Shown: positions 1 through 8,094 of the stretch, one piece after another
Layout of the letters: every line of letters begins with the position of its first letter
Numbering within the stretch: the stretch's first letter is position 1
From: Oscillospiraceae bacterium
GTDB taxonomy: Bacteria > Bacillota_A > Clostridia > Oscillospirales > Oscillospiraceae
Length of the DNA stretch: 50,821 nucleotides
NCBI GenBank assembly: GCA_015067895.1
Contig: SVLP01000016.1
Span: 1-50,821 of the forward strand
Direction: 5' to 3'
Notes under the pieces: generated by a model
What the model was told of the DNA's origin: nothing
The model's input: only the letters and a program-made list of their open reading frames with translations
Database searches by the model: none
Translations under genes and position numbers: made by a program

Positions 1-1150
1 CGGGAGTGACCTTGGGGCCGCCGCCGTGCATCTTCAGGGAGCGGACGGTGGCAACCAGGACGGAGACGTTGGGAGTCAGGCCGGACAGACGGGTCTTGAC
101 GTTCCAGAACTTCTCGAAGCCGATGTCAGCGGCGAAGCCGGACTCGGTGACATGGTAGTCGAACAGCTTCAGAGCCAGACGGTCGGAGATGACGGAGGAC
201 TGGCCGATGGCGATGTTGGCGAAGGGGCCAGCGTGGATCAGAACGGGCTGATGCTCGACGGAGTAGCACATGGTGGGGTTGATGGCGTTGCGCATCCAGG
301 CGGCCATGGCGCCGGCAACCTCCAGATCCTCACAGGTGACAGGCTCGCCGGTCTTGGAGTAGGCGACGACGATCTTGCCGATACGTGCACGCAGGTCAGC
401 CAGATCCTTGGCGACAGCCAGGATGGCCATCAGCTCAGAGCCGACGGCGATGCCGAACTTGGACTCCATCATGAAGCCGTCCAGACGGCCGCCGATGCCG
501 ATGATGATGTTACGCAGAGACTGGGCGCAGAAGTCGATGATCCAGCCCATCTCGACGCGCTTGGGGTCGATGTCCAGACGGCGCAGGCCCTTCTTGGCCA
601 GCCACTCGTCGGTATTGTTGCGCTCGTGCTGCATACGGGCGGTCAGAGCCACCATAGCCAGGTTGTGAGCGTTCATGATGTCGTTGATATCGCCGGTCAG
701 GCCCAGGGAGAACTCGGTCATGGGCATCAGAAGAGCGTTGCCGCCGCCGGCAGCGGTACCCTTGACGTTCATGGTGGGGCCGCCGGAGGGCTGACGCAGA
801 GCGCCGCCGGCATTCTTGCCGATGTAGCCCAGACCCTCGATCAGGCCCAGGGAGACGGTGGACTTACCCTCGCCGAAGGGGGTGGGGGTGACGGCAGTGA
901 CCTCGATGAACTTGCCGTCGGGCTTGTCCTTCAGACGGTTCATGACCTTGATGAAGTCGATCTTGGGGGTCTTGCCGTAGGGGATGATCTCCTCGGGCAG
1001 CAGGCCCAGCTTCTCACGGAAGAAGTCGACGGAGGGCAGAGTCTTCTCTGCTTCCTCAGCGATCTGCCAGTCAGCGTACATGGTGGGATCCAGAGTGACG
1101 CGGCCGTTCTCGGGATTCACGTACTTGCCATCAACAAAATTGATTGCCAT
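1..1150 (-). CDS. fhs: Formate--tetrahydrofolate ligase (5' part, runs off left edge)
   Basis: Makes 10-formyl-THF from formate, THF and ATP in cytosolic one-carbon metabolism. The first 383 residues are present; the family is about 555 long, so roughly the last third lies outside the window. The start [10 protein letters not shown] follows an AAGGAGG-type site. A P-loop TPFGEGKST is at residues 90-98, followed by the glycine-rich [10 protein letters not shown] stretch and the [13 protein letters not shown] segment typical of this ligase. It has its own promoter and a structured leader, and no gene lies close upstream on the same strand. Recognition is secure; only the length is incomplete. 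Confidence 0.97.
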   Translation of the reverse strand, partial: MAINFVDGKYVNPENGRVTLDPTMYADWQIAEEAEKTLPSVDFFREKLGLLPEEIIPYGKTPKIDFIKVMNRLKDKPDGKFIEVTAVTPTPFGEGKSTVSLGLIEGLGYIGKNAGGALRQPSGGPTMNVKGTAAGGGNALLMPMTEFSLGLTGDINDIMNAHNLAMVALTARMQHERNNTDEWLAKKGLRRLDIDPKRVEMGWIIDFCAQSLRNIIIGIGGRLDGFMMESKFGIAVGSELMAILAVAKDLADLRARIGKIVVAYSKTGEPVTCEDLEVAGAMAAWMRNAINPTMCYSVEHQPVLIHAGPFANIAIGQSSVISDRLALKLFDYHVTESGFAADIGFEKFWNVKTRLSGLTPNVSVLVATVRSLKMHGGGPKVTP

Positions 1151-1189
1151 TGTATGTTTTCCTCCTTATAGATGCCTCCGGGGCCTTGA

Positions 1190-1254
1190 TTACCCGCGGT
1201 AGGTAAAAGTATGGATGGTGCCGCACTTAATACCCAAGTGACGCCCAGCACCAT
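1190..1254 (-). promoter_or_regulatory. Structured 5' leader of fhs, candidate cis-regulator
   Basis: The transcript can fold a 7-bp outer stem (1215-1221 with 1248-1254) enclosing a 5-bp stem (1224-1228 with 1236-1240) whose loop is GGGTATT. A second small hairpin (1190-1206, TTACC/GGTAA) follows, and its TACC could also pair with the first loop. fhs genes are often under ZTP riboswitches, but I do not see that class's conserved core, so the class is unassigned. Confidence 0.45.
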
Positions 1255-1284
1255 ATATCGATAATGTTTTATCGGTACAATCGA

Positions 1285-1313
1285 ATTGTAGCACTGTTGT
1301 GTGGGGAAGTCAA
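1285..1313 (-). promoter_or_regulatory. Sigma-A-type promoter of fhs
   Basis: On the minus strand, -35 TTGACT (1308-1313) and -10 TACAAT (1285-1290) are 17 bp apart. Transcription would begin near 1278, giving a leader of about 130 nt that contains the paired structures. Confidence 0.8.
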
Positions 1314-1353
1314 TATAGAAAACTGCTTTTTTCCGAATTTGTATATTTCTGCC

Positions 1354-1396
1354 AAAAAAGGCACCCCAAATCCCACTTTTCGGGGAATTGGGGTGC
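1354..1396 (-). terminator. Rho-independent terminator of the trigger-factor-like gene
   Basis: The arms GCACCCCAA and TTGGGGTGC (1361-1396) form the hairpin, and on the minus strand it is followed by CTTTTTT. It lies 23 bp past the stop codon and upstream of the fhs promoter, so it isolates the two units. Confidence 0.8.
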
Positions 1397-1418
1397 AGGT
1401 TTCGATTGGCGGGGTGCC

Positions 1419-2357
1419 TTACTCGATGATGGCGGCGTCGCGGATCAGCTTCATGACCTTGCTGGTCAGAACGCTGCGCTCCACGGCGGCGGTGAACTCG
1501 GCATCCACGTAGGGCTTCAGCTGCTCCACGGTCATACGGTTCTGGCGGGCGATGACGGCCATGGCCTCGCCCATCTCGGCCTCGGTGGCGGTCAGGTTCT
1601 CGATGGCGACGATCTGCTCGATGGCGGCCTGGATCTTCACGGACTGAACGGCGTTGCCCCGGGCTTCCTCCCGCAGGGCCTCCTTGGTGGTCTGCATGAA
1701 CTGGCAGTACATCTCCAGGTTCAGACCCTGCTGGGCCAGCTGGGCCTCCATGTTGTTCATCTGCTCGTCCAGCTCGGCCTCGATCTGCTTCTCGGTGGGC
1801 TCAAACTCCAGGGTCTCGGCGGCCTGGCGCAGCAGACGATCCTGCAGATCCATCTCGCCGCGCTCGTCGGTGTAGGCCTGGAGACTCTCAGCCAGCTTGA
1901 CGCGCATCTGCTCGAAGGTCTCGCAGCCGCCGATCTCCTTTGCGAAGGTGTCGTCCAGCTCGTAGGCGGTCTTGACCCGGATCTGATGGATGGTGCAGTG
2001 GAACTCGGCGTCCTTACCGGCCAGGTCGGCGGCGTGATACTGCTCGGGGAAGGTGACCTTCACGACGACCTTCTCCTCGCAGACCTTATCCACCAGCTGC
2101 TCCTCGAAGCCGGGGATGAAGGAGCAGCTGCCCAGCACCAGGGTCTGCATCTCGGCGGTGCCGCCGGGGAACTGGACGCCGTCGCAGTAGCCGGCGTAGT
2201 CCAGGACGACCTCATCGCCCAGAGCGGTGGGGCGGTCGGTGACGATGGCGATGCGGGGGTTCTGCTGCTGCAGACGCTCGATCTGGTGGTCGACGTCCTT
2301 GTCGGTGACCAGATAACGTTCATTCTTGGCCTTCAGGCCGCAGTAGGTAAAGCTCAT
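1419..2357 (-). CDS. Trigger-factor-like peptidyl-prolyl isomerase without ribosome-binding domain
   Basis: Protein of 312 aa. Residues about 30-135 look like an FKBP-type isomerase domain (ALGDEVVLDYAGYCDG, then FIPGFEEQLV and VTFPEQYHAADLAGK). The rest is helical and charged like the trigger factor C-terminal chaperone arm (EKQIEAELDEQMNNMEAQL). Trigger factor is normally about 430 aa with an N-terminal ribosome-docking domain, which is absent here. The start MSFTYCGLKAKN is chosen because AAAGGAGC precedes it at good spacing and the promoter lies just upstream; the longer reading runs into the promoter. Probably a cytosolic folding helper, either a shortened tig paralogue or a stand-alone isomerase. 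It is monocistronic. Confidence 0.82.
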   Translation of the reverse strand: MSFTYCGLKAKNERYLVTDKDVDHQIERLQQQNPRIAIVTDRPTALGDEVVLDYAGYCDGVQFPGGTAEMQTLVLGSCSFIPGFEEQLVDKVCEEKVVVKVTFPEQYHAADLAGKDAEFHCTIHQIRVKTAYELDDTFAKEIGGCETFEQMRVKLAESLQAYTDERGEMDLQDRLLRQAAETLEFEPTEKQIEAELDEQMNNMEAQLAQQGLNLEMYCQFMQTTKEALREEARGNAVQSVKIQAAIEQIVAIENLTATEAEMGEAMAVIARQNRMTVEQLKPYVDAEFTAAVERSVLTSKVMKLIRDAAIIE

Positions 2358-2394
2358 TGGTATCTTGCTCCTTTGTGTCGTTTTTCTGAAGAAG

Positions 2395-2423
2395 AAGATA
2401 CCACTTCCGGGGGGAAATGTCAA
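2395..2423 (-). promoter_or_regulatory. Promoter of the trigger-factor-like gene
   Basis: Minus-strand -35 TTGACA (2418-2423) and -10 TATCTT (2395-2400), spacing 17 bp, about 37 bp before the chosen ATG. Confidence 0.8.
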
Positions 2424-2458
2424 TGATGGGGAATGTAAATTAAATTTGAAAAGCTTAT

Positions 2459-2591
2459 GTAGGGAACGGCCATGGCCGTTCCGGTCGATTTTGGGGCCTC
2501 GATGGGCCCAAAACCGACAAAGGTACGAATTCGCCGTACCGAGGCAAAAAGGACGATGTGATTCTGCGGAACGGTCATGACCGTTCCCTAC
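2459..2591. repeat. Paired GTAGGG...CCCTAC palindromes (class 1)
   Basis: Two inverted copies bracket the gap: 2459-2482 (GTAGGGAACGGC with GCCGTTCC) and 2568-2591 (GGAACGGTC with GACCGTTCCCTAC). Between them are two further hairpins, one of TTTTGGG/CCCAAAA type and one of GGTACG/CGTACC type. No promoter or ORF is evident inside. The same end sequence recurs at 5.55, 15.3, 19.2 and 21.9 kb. Confidence 0.85.
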
Positions 2592-2603
2592 GAGGCAATG
2601 CGA

Positions 2604-3752
2604 TCATTGGAAAAGCCCGAAAAATCCGCTGTGCTCCCGGCGCAGGATGCTGAGCTGATACAGGGTCTCGGCGGCGTCGGCCCGGGTCAGGGGATCCAGG
2701 CCCAGGGGAGCGGGGGCCAGGTCATCCATGGCGGCGGCGGGGACGGCGAAATCCAGGGCGTTTCGCACCATGATGGCGGCTTCGTCGGCGGAGACGTTCT
2801 GGTTGGGCCGGAATTCCGCGCCGCCCTCGGCGGGGTAGCCAGCGATGATGCCGCTGCGCAGGGCAGCCGCCAGATAGGGTCGGAGCCACTGGGGCGCGTC
2901 ATCCAGGAAGCCCGTCTCTGCCGCGCTGCGGTCAACGGGCAGCTCCAGCACCTGCATCAGCATGGCCAGGAATTGCCCCCGGGTCACCGGCTCGTCGGGG
3001 GAGAAGCAGAACTGGCCGTTCACCGTCTCACCGGTGAAAATGCCGGTATTGCGCAGCCACTCGGCTTCAAAGCGGCAGTCGGCAGAGGTCGTGTCTGCGT
3101 ACTGCTTCTCGTCGGCGGGCTTAAGGATGTCGATGGTGACGGTGGCCTCCCGGGACACGTTGCCCGCGCTGTCGGTGGCGGTGAAGGCGAAGGAATCGGT
3201 GCCCACCTTGTTCTTTTTTGGGGTATAGAGGAAGCTGCCGTCCTCCCGGAGGATCACCTCGCCCCGGCGGGGGGCCCGGGTCAGGGTGAAGGTCATGGCA
3301 TCGCCCTCGGGATCACAGACGCTCAGGAGCCCCTCGTTGGGCAGATTCTTGTAGGTCTCCAGCTTCGTGTCCTCGGCTGTGGGGGCTCCATTGCGGCGGC
3401 CCTTGATGGAGATGACCAGTTCCGCCTCCGCGTCCACGCCGTCCTCCCGGATGGGCAGATAGCGCATGGCCGCAGCGGCATCCTCCTCGGATTCGGGAGA
3501 CGTGAAGGTCAGCAGGCTCAGCTGGGACGCGGTCAGCACATCGCCGCCGCGCACCACCCGCTCGCCCAGCAGGACGGCTCCGTCCTCCGGGACAGCGGTG
3601 ACGCAGATGCCGGTGAGCTCCCCGCCAAAATCAGCGGGGGAGAAGCAATAGATGTCCCCGGCGGTGGACTCGGCGGCGGATACGGATGCGGTCAGCATGA
3701 CTGCGCAGAGGACGGCTGCGGCCGCACGGATCGGTGTTCGGTGGAAAAACAT
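2604..3752 (-). CDS. Exported SLH-domain protein with an Ig/cadherin-like module
   Basis: 382 aa. Residues 1-27 are a signal peptide (basic start, hydrophobic core, SVSAAES cleavage region). A middle domain of about 75 residues (DPEGDAMTFTLTRAPRRGEV through ATVTIDI) resembles bacterial Ig/cadherin-like modules. The C-terminal 160 residues hold S-layer-homology repeats: one around WLRNTGIFTGE...TRGQFLAMLMQ, one around YLAAALRSGIIAGYP...SADEAAIMVRNAL, and a third degenerate one (PLTRADAAETLYQL). Such repeats bind cell-wall polysaccharide, so the protein should sit on the envelope outside the membrane. It follows the GH13 gene by 56 bp in the same direction and its ribosome site is in a hairpin. 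Its ligand is unknown. Confidence 0.85.
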   Translation of the reverse strand: MFFHRTPIRAAAAVLCAVMLTASVSAAESTAGDIYCFSPADFGGELTGICVTAVPEDGAVLLGERVVRGGDVLTASQLSLLTFTSPESEEDAAAAMRYLPIREDGVDAEAELVISIKGRRNGAPTAEDTKLETYKNLPNEGLLSVCDPEGDAMTFTLTRAPRRGEVILREDGSFLYTPKKNKVGTDSFAFTATDSAGNVSREATVTIDILKPADEKQYADTTSADCRFEAEWLRNTGIFTGETVNGQFCFSPDEPVTRGQFLAMLMQVLELPVDRSAAETGFLDDAPQWLRPYLAAALRSGIIAGYPAEGGAEFRPNQNVSADEAAIMVRNALDFAVPAAAMDDLAPAPLGLDPLTRADAAETLYQLSILRREHSGFFGLFQ

Positions 3753-3755
3753 GAA

Positions 3756-3788
3756 ACTACCTCCGAAAAATAGGATTTCGGAGGTAGT
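3756..3788 (-). promoter_or_regulatory. 13-bp hairpin burying the Shine-Dalgarno of the SLH gene
   Basis: Arms 3756-3768 and 3776-3788 are perfectly complementary with a 7-nt loop. The 3' arm in the transcript contains GGAGGT, exactly the ribosome site of the SLH gene, four bases before the arm ends and its ATG follows. It could lower translation or act as a weak terminator after the GH13 gene; there is no true U-tract, which favours RBS masking. Confidence 0.7.
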
Positions 3789-3808
3789 ATCTGTTGAATT
3801 TGGGAGTT

Positions 3809-5527
3809 TTATTCGGCTTTCATGACAAGTGCAGCGAAGCCGGTGAGGGTACCATCAAAGACAGCACCCGTAATCAGGTCGGTCTTGCCCGCCAGCTCCG
3901 GCAGCTGCACAGAGCCGTCGGCGGCGTGGAAGAGGACGGTCAGCTTCTGACCATCCAGCTCCCGGGTGATGCGGATCAGGGACAGATCGTCCCAGGCGTC
4001 CTGGCGCACCAGTCGGCCTGCGGTGATGGCGGGACATTCCTTCCGGATGCGCAGGAGGGCGCGGTACCAGTCGAGGGTCTGAGCGTCCTGACGGTTGACC
4101 TCCCAGAGCATACCCCGGCGGCAGTCGGGATCCTTCCTGCCAGTCATGCCCACCTCGTCGCCGTAGTAGATCATGGGCATGCCCGGGCTCAGGAGCTGGA
4201 TGGCCGCCGCCAGACGGTGGCGGGAGCGGTCACCGCCGCAGAGGTGGCGCAGCCGGGGTGTGTCGTGGCTGCCCATGAGGTTCCACAGCAGGGGATAGGC
4301 CGCCAGATGGGTGTTGCCCCGCTGGAAGCCCAAAGCCCCCAAAAATTCCGATGCGGTGGACACGCCCTCCACGGCGAAATCCAGCACCGCCCGGTAGAAG
4401 GGGTAGTTCATGACCGAGTCCCATTCGTTGCCCTGGAGGAAGTCCGGCGCGTGGTGCCAGACCTCGCCCACGATCAGCGCTTCGGGGAATTCGGACTTGA
4501 CGGCTTTGCGGAAGCTCTGCCAGAATTCGTGGGAAATCTCATCGGCCACATCCAGCCGCCAGCCGTCGGCCCCGGTGCGGCGGAGCCAGTGGAGGGCCAC
4601 AGCGGTGAAATACTGCGCCGCTTCGGCGCAGCGCAGGTTCACCTTGGGCATGCCGAAGAAATAGCTGAAGGTCTTGTAGTTGGGCTTGCCGGGGAAGGTG
4701 CGCAGGGGGAAGGACTCGGGGTAGTACCAGTTGACGTAATCTGATTCAGCTTCCTGCTCCTTCAGATCCTGGAAGGCGAAGAACTCCATGGAGGTGTGGT
4801 TGAACACGCCGTCCAGCACCACCCGCAGGCCCAGCTGATGGGCCCTGTCCACCAGCGCGATCAGATCGTCCTCGGTGCCGAAGGTGGGGTCGATGCGGTA
4901 GTAGTCGATGGTGTCGTACTTGTGGGACGACCGGGAGTAGAAGATGGGGGTCATGTACACCACATCCGCGCCCAGGTCACGGATGTGCTCCAGCCGGGCG
5001 GTGATGCCGGGCAGGTTGCCTTTGAGGTCGACCCGATGGCCGATGGGGGCCTGATACCAGATCTTGTCCGGCACCTCCTCCGTGGTGGCGAACCGGGAGG
5101 GGAAAACCTGATAGACCACCTTGTTGGCGGCCCAGGCGGGAGCGATGAACCGCTCCTCCTCCCGCAAATTCTGGGGGCAGTCGAAGAACCGCTCGATGTC
5201 CGTGGGGGGATTGCGGGTGAAGCGGTCGTTGGAATAGAACCAGCTGACGCCGTGCTCGTCCACGATCTCGAAATAATAGCGCAGGCAGACCACCTGAAAC
5301 GCCAGCTCCGCCTCGTAGTAATCCCGCAGGCCGTCGGAGGCGACCTTGACCATGGGGGTCTTCCGGCGGGTGTCCTTCACGGTCAGGGGCAGGTATTTGT
5401 CCCGGGTATGCAGATACACGGCCCCCAGCGCGTCCGCACCCGTCTGGAGCCGGAAGAGAAAACGCCCGGGCTCCAGGCAGAAGCAGTAGCGCTGTGTGGC
5501 CTCGTGCCAGATGGCGGCTTTGTTCAT
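3809..5527 (-). CDS. GH13 glycosidase, neopullulanase/cyclomaltodextrinase type
   Basis: 572 aa, the usual size for the GH13_20 group, which cleaves alpha-1,4 bonds in maltodextrin, cyclodextrin or pullulan. The first 120 residues match the N-terminal beta-sandwich these enzymes carry. The catalytic barrel shows region I DGVFNHTS (about 239-246), region II GWRLDVADE with nucleophile Asp326, region III IVGEVWH with acid/base Glu355, and region IV GSHDTPR with Asp422. No signal peptide is present, so it should be cytosolic and act on imported oligosaccharides. It starts 61 bp after rodA with GGAAGAGG as ribosome site. Glycogen or storage use is also possible; the exact substrate cannot be read from sequence. 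Confidence 0.92.
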   Translation of the reverse strand: MNKAAIWHEATQRYCFCLEPGRFLFRLQTGADALGAVYLHTRDKYLPLTVKDTRRKTPMVKVASDGLRDYYEAELAFQVVCLRYYFEIVDEHGVSWFYSNDRFTRNPPTDIERFFDCPQNLREEERFIAPAWAANKVVYQVFPSRFATTEEVPDKIWYQAPIGHRVDLKGNLPGITARLEHIRDLGADVVYMTPIFYSRSSHKYDTIDYYRIDPTFGTEDDLIALVDRAHQLGLRVVLDGVFNHTSMEFFAFQDLKEQEAESDYVNWYYPESFPLRTFPGKPNYKTFSYFFGMPKVNLRCAEAAQYFTAVALHWLRRTGADGWRLDVADEISHEFWQSFRKAVKSEFPEALIVGEVWHHAPDFLQGNEWDSVMNYPFYRAVLDFAVEGVSTASEFLGALGFQRGNTHLAAYPLLWNLMGSHDTPRLRHLCGGDRSRHRLAAAIQLLSPGMPMIYYGDEVGMTGRKDPDCRRGMLWEVNRQDAQTLDWYRALLRIRKECPAITAGRLVRQDAWDDLSLIRITRELDGQKLTVLFHAADGSVQLPELAGKTDLITGAVFDGTLTGFAALVMKAE

Positions 5528-5553
5528 GGGTTGTACCTCTTCCTTATAATAAT

Positions 5554-5582
5554 GTAGGGGAACGGCACACAGGCCGTTCCCC
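5554..5582. repeat. Single class 1 palindrome
   Basis: GTAGGGGAACGGC and GCCGTTCCCC arms around a short spacer, filling the 61-bp gap between rodA and the GH13 gene. Only one hairpin is present here, unlike the paired copies elsewhere. It could act as an intercistronic RNA hairpin. Confidence 0.8.
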
Positions 5583-5588
5583 GGGATG

Positions 5589-6740
5589 TTATCTTGGCGG
5601 CTGGACGTACAGGCCCTGCTTGCCCGGGGTCGGTCGGGCGCAGACGCCGGAGACCAGTCCCAGCATGGCGTACAGCGACAGCATGGAGGAGCCGCCGTAG
5701 CTGATGAAGGGCAGGGTCAGGCCAATGACGGGCATGACGCCCAGATTCATGCCGATGTTGATGGTGACCTGGAAGATCAGGGCCGCCGCCGCGCCGAAGC
5801 AGACCACCCGTCGGGCGAAATCCGGGGTGCGGATGCCGATGTAGACGATCCGGGCGATGATGGCGAACTCCAGCAGGATGACCACCACGCAGCCTACGAA
5901 GCCCAGCTCCTCGCCGATGGCGGAGAAGATGTAGTCCGTGTGCTGTGCCTTCAGGGCGCCGACGGTGGTACGCCGTCCGTTGTACAGACCCTGGCCGGTG
6001 AAGCCGCCGCCGGTGAGGCTGAGCATGGCCTGGTTGGAGTGCCAGCGGATGCCGGTGGCGGTGGGATCCACGCTGGGGTCGAACAGGACGATGAAGCGGT
6101 TGCGCTGGTGGGGGCGCAGGAACTGCCAGAGGATCGGGAAGCCTGCGGCAATACCGGAAATGGCGGCGATGAACCAGCCCTTGTGGACACCGCCGGCGAA
6201 GGTCATGCCCACGAAGATGAACACGAAGATCAGGGAAACGCCCGCATCCTTGGACAGCACCATGTTCAGACCAACCAGCAGTCCCAGATGGAAGACCATG
6301 TGGATGATGGACTTGAGGTTGCTCAGACGGTTCTGGTGGGCGGACATGACCGAGGCCATGATGAGGATGTAGGTGGTTTTCAGGATCTCGGCCACCTGGA
6401 TGTCGAAGGGCAGACCGGGAATGTCCAGCCAGCTTTTGTTGCCGCTTCCGTAGTCCACGCCGAAGGGGATCAGCATCAGAAGGAACAGCACGTTGAAGAT
6501 CACCAGAAACAGCCGGTATTCCATGATAAGATCCAAATCGATGGAGCTGATGACGGCATACAGGAACACACCCAGCATCGCAGCCAGAAGCTGGATGACG
6601 ACGAAACGGGTCGCGCCCATGTGGGCGGTGACGCTGGAGAGGATGACGACGCTGAAAATCGTGGTGACCAGACACAGGGACAGAAGGACAAGATCGCCCT
6701 TCCGGAAGAAATCCAGTAATTCCTGGAAAAATTTACGCAT
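5589..6740 (-). CDS. rodA: SEDS glycosyltransferase RodA/FtsW family
   Basis: 383 aa polytopic membrane protein that polymerises lipid II glycan strands together with a class B PBP. About ten hydrophobic segments are visible. Family signatures are the AQHTDYIFSAIGEELGF loop and the C-terminal PFISYGGSSML segment. The N-terminus is short and cytosolic (MRKFFQELLDFFRKGD). That start is chosen over an upstream in-frame one because AGGAGG sits 8 nt before it and the promoter -35/-10 overlaps the longer reading. RodA (elongation) is preferred to FtsW or SpoVE because no division or mur genes are nearby, but sequence alone does not separate these firmly. Confidence 0.88.
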   Translation of the reverse strand: MRKFFQELLDFFRKGDLVLLSLCLVTTIFSVVILSSVTAHMGATRFVVIQLLAAMLGVFLYAVISSIDLDLIMEYRLFLVIFNVLFLLMLIPFGVDYGSGNKSWLDIPGLPFDIQVAEILKTTYILIMASVMSAHQNRLSNLKSIIHMVFHLGLLVGLNMVLSKDAGVSLIFVFIFVGMTFAGGVHKGWFIAAISGIAAGFPILWQFLRPHQRNRFIVLFDPSVDPTATGIRWHSNQAMLSLTGGGFTGQGLYNGRRTTVGALKAQHTDYIFSAIGEELGFVGCVVVILLEFAIIARIVYIGIRTPDFARRVVCFGAAAALIFQVTINIGMNLGVMPVIGLTLPFISYGGSSMLSLYAMLGLVSGVCARPTPGKQGLYVQPPR

Positions 6741-6789
6741 GGGGTAGCCTCCTTCGGATACAGAGGGAAATAAACGGACATTATTGACT

Positions 6790-6818
6790 ATCATAGCATT
6801 TTTCAGCGAAAAAGGCAA
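6790..6818 (-). promoter_or_regulatory. Promoter of rodA
   Basis: Minus-strand -35 TTGCCT (6813-6818), 17-bp spacer, -10 TATGAT (6790-6795) preceded by TG-C, an extended -10. It faces away from the promoter at 6850. Confidence 0.75.
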
Positions 6819-6849
6819 TACACATTCTGTGCAGATGGGCTGTCAAGAC

Positions 6850-6878
6850 TTGCGTTTTCATTTTTTCCAAATTATAAT
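6850..6878 (+). promoter_or_regulatory. Promoter of the ADP-ribosylglycohydrolase-family gene
   Basis: -35 TTGCGT (6850-6855), 17-bp spacer, consensus -10 TATAAT (6873-6878). The start near 6885 leaves a leader of about 25 nt holding AAAGGGGG. Confidence 0.8.
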
Positions 6879-6909
6879 GATAAACATCTTGCGAAAGGGG
6901 GTGTGGCCT

Positions 6910-7935
6910 TTGGAGCGTCGGCTTTCATCATACACCGGCTGCCTGCTGGGTCTGGCGGCGGGGGACGGCCTGGGTCACGGGCCGGAAACGGAAAACGGCT
7001 TCCTGCCGGTCTCTGCCTATACCCAGCTGGCGGCCTATGCCTGCAACGGTCTGCTGCTGGGTCTGACCCATGGGCAGCTCAGCGGGGCCATGGCCCCGCC
7101 GGTGCGCTACATCGCCAGAGCCCTGGGGGAATGGGCGGATCTGCAGCTCTGGCGGCGGGCAGAGCCTGTCCAATGCTGGATCAGCCGCTCTGACCGGATG
7201 GATTACCGCCGGTGCTCGGAGCCGGGGATGCTGGATGTGCTGACGGCGGGGGAGCTGGGGACGATGGAGGATCATGCCCGGTCTCTCAGCGGCCCCGGAG
7301 CCCTGATGACCGCCGCGGCGGTGGGACTCTTCTACGACCCGGAGCGGCTGCCCCGGAAGGAGCTCCAGCGGCTCGGCGCGGAGGCCGCAGCCCTGACCCA
7401 CGGCGACCCGGCGGCGTTCCTGAGCGGTGCGGCCCTGGCCCATATCCTCAGCCGCATCGTCTGGGACGGGGAGGAAGATCTGGAGCGTCTTGTATGGGAG
7501 GCGGGCATCCTGCTCCGCCGCCGGTTCGGACGGGAATACCATCAGGCCCGCCAGGTTCGGCAGACACTGAAAAAGGCCCGAACTCTGGCCCGGTCGAAGA
7601 AGGTGGGCCACGAAGAGGCCCTGGCTCAGCTCGGACATGACACCGCCGTCCAGGTGCTGGCGGGAGCCCTGTACTGCTGCCTGACCGCGAAGGAACCGGA
7701 ACAGGCTGTGGAAGCCGCCGCGCGCTGGTGCCCGGCGGGGGCCGCCGTGGCGGGCGCGGTTTTGGGTGCGCTCTATGGGGAGGAGTCCATCCCCGAGCGA
7801 TGGCAGGAGGAGATCGAGTGCGGAAGCGTCCTGCGGGAGCTGGCCGAGGATCTGTTCCGGGGCTGCCCCATGATGCTGGGCAGCAGGGTCTTCGACATCG
7901 AATGGGACGCCAAATACGTCTCGCCGGAGCTTTGA
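6910..7935 (+). CDS. ADP-ribosylglycohydrolase-family protein, divergent
   Basis: 341 aa. The family removes ADP-ribose from proteins (DraG/ARH type). Matching parts are the N-terminal GLAAGDGLGHGPE, GPGALMTAAAVGLFYDP, THGDPAAFLSGAALAHIL and a late GHDTAVQVLAGALYCCL. In active enzymes the last motif usually reads as a glycine-rich DTD that holds Mg; here only one Asp is kept, so activity or specificity may differ. TTG at 6910 is taken as start because AAAGGGGG lies 8 nt upstream; a GTG three codons earlier has no spacing to that site. It is a single gene between divergent rodA and the rimP operon. No ADP-ribosyltransferase partner is visible in the window. Confidence 0.72.
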   Translation: MERRLSSYTGCLLGLAAGDGLGHGPETENGFLPVSAYTQLAAYACNGLLLGLTHGQLSGAMAPPVRYIARALGEWADLQLWRRAEPVQCWISRSDRMDYRRCSEPGMLDVLTAGELGTMEDHARSLSGPGALMTAAAVGLFYDPERLPRKELQRLGAEAAALTHGDPAAFLSGAALAHILSRIVWDGEEDLERLVWEAGILLRRRFGREYHQARQVRQTLKKARTLARSKKVGHEEALAQLGHDTAVQVLAGALYCCLTAKEPEQAVEAAARWCPAGAAVAGAVLGALYGEESIPERWQEEIECGSVLRELAEDLFRGCPMMLGSRVFDIEWDAKYVSPEL

Positions 7936-7991
7936 TGGGGGAATGTTTCCGTTTTGCACAAAAAAAGATGGGATTTTTCTGAAAATTCCAC

Positions 7992-8020
7992 TTGCAAAAC
8001 CCATACCTGGGTGCTATAAT
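7992..8020 (+). promoter_or_regulatory. Promoter of the rimP-nusA-infB operon
   Basis: -35 TTGCAA (7992-7997), 17-bp spacer, -10 TATAAT (8015-8020). The resulting leader is about 65 nt and contains a strong hairpin. Confidence 0.85.
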
Positions 8021-8044
8021 ACAGATAATCTAGCGTATACTTAC

Positions 8045-8074
8045 GAAAGAGAGGGGCGAAAGCTCCTCTCTTTC
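8045..8074 (+). promoter_or_regulatory. GAAA-tetraloop hairpin in the rimP leader
   Basis: A 13-bp stem with one G-U pair is capped by C-GAAA-G, the most stable tetraloop class, and is followed by only TTTC. It ends just before the AAAGGA ribosome site of rimP. It may be an attenuator or a 5' stabiliser; since nusA is in the operon, feedback through termination is conceivable but unproven. Confidence 0.55.
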
Positions 8075-8094
8075 TGCATGAGAAAGGAACAATT

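Noticed and set aside
1190..1254. ZTP (pfl) or THF riboswitch on fhs
   Set aside because: The conserved core of either class could not be matched by eye; only an unassigned structured leader is reported.
5524..6675. A 383-codon overlapping frame on the minus strand within rodA, rich in Arg, His and Pro
   Set aside because: It is the alternate frame of rodA; the SEDS protein reads clearly in the other frame with promoter and ribosome site.
7212..7640. A Gly/Arg/Pro-rich 142-codon frame within the ADP-ribosylglycohydrolase gene
   Set aside because: Out-of-frame shadow with biased composition and no ribosome site.
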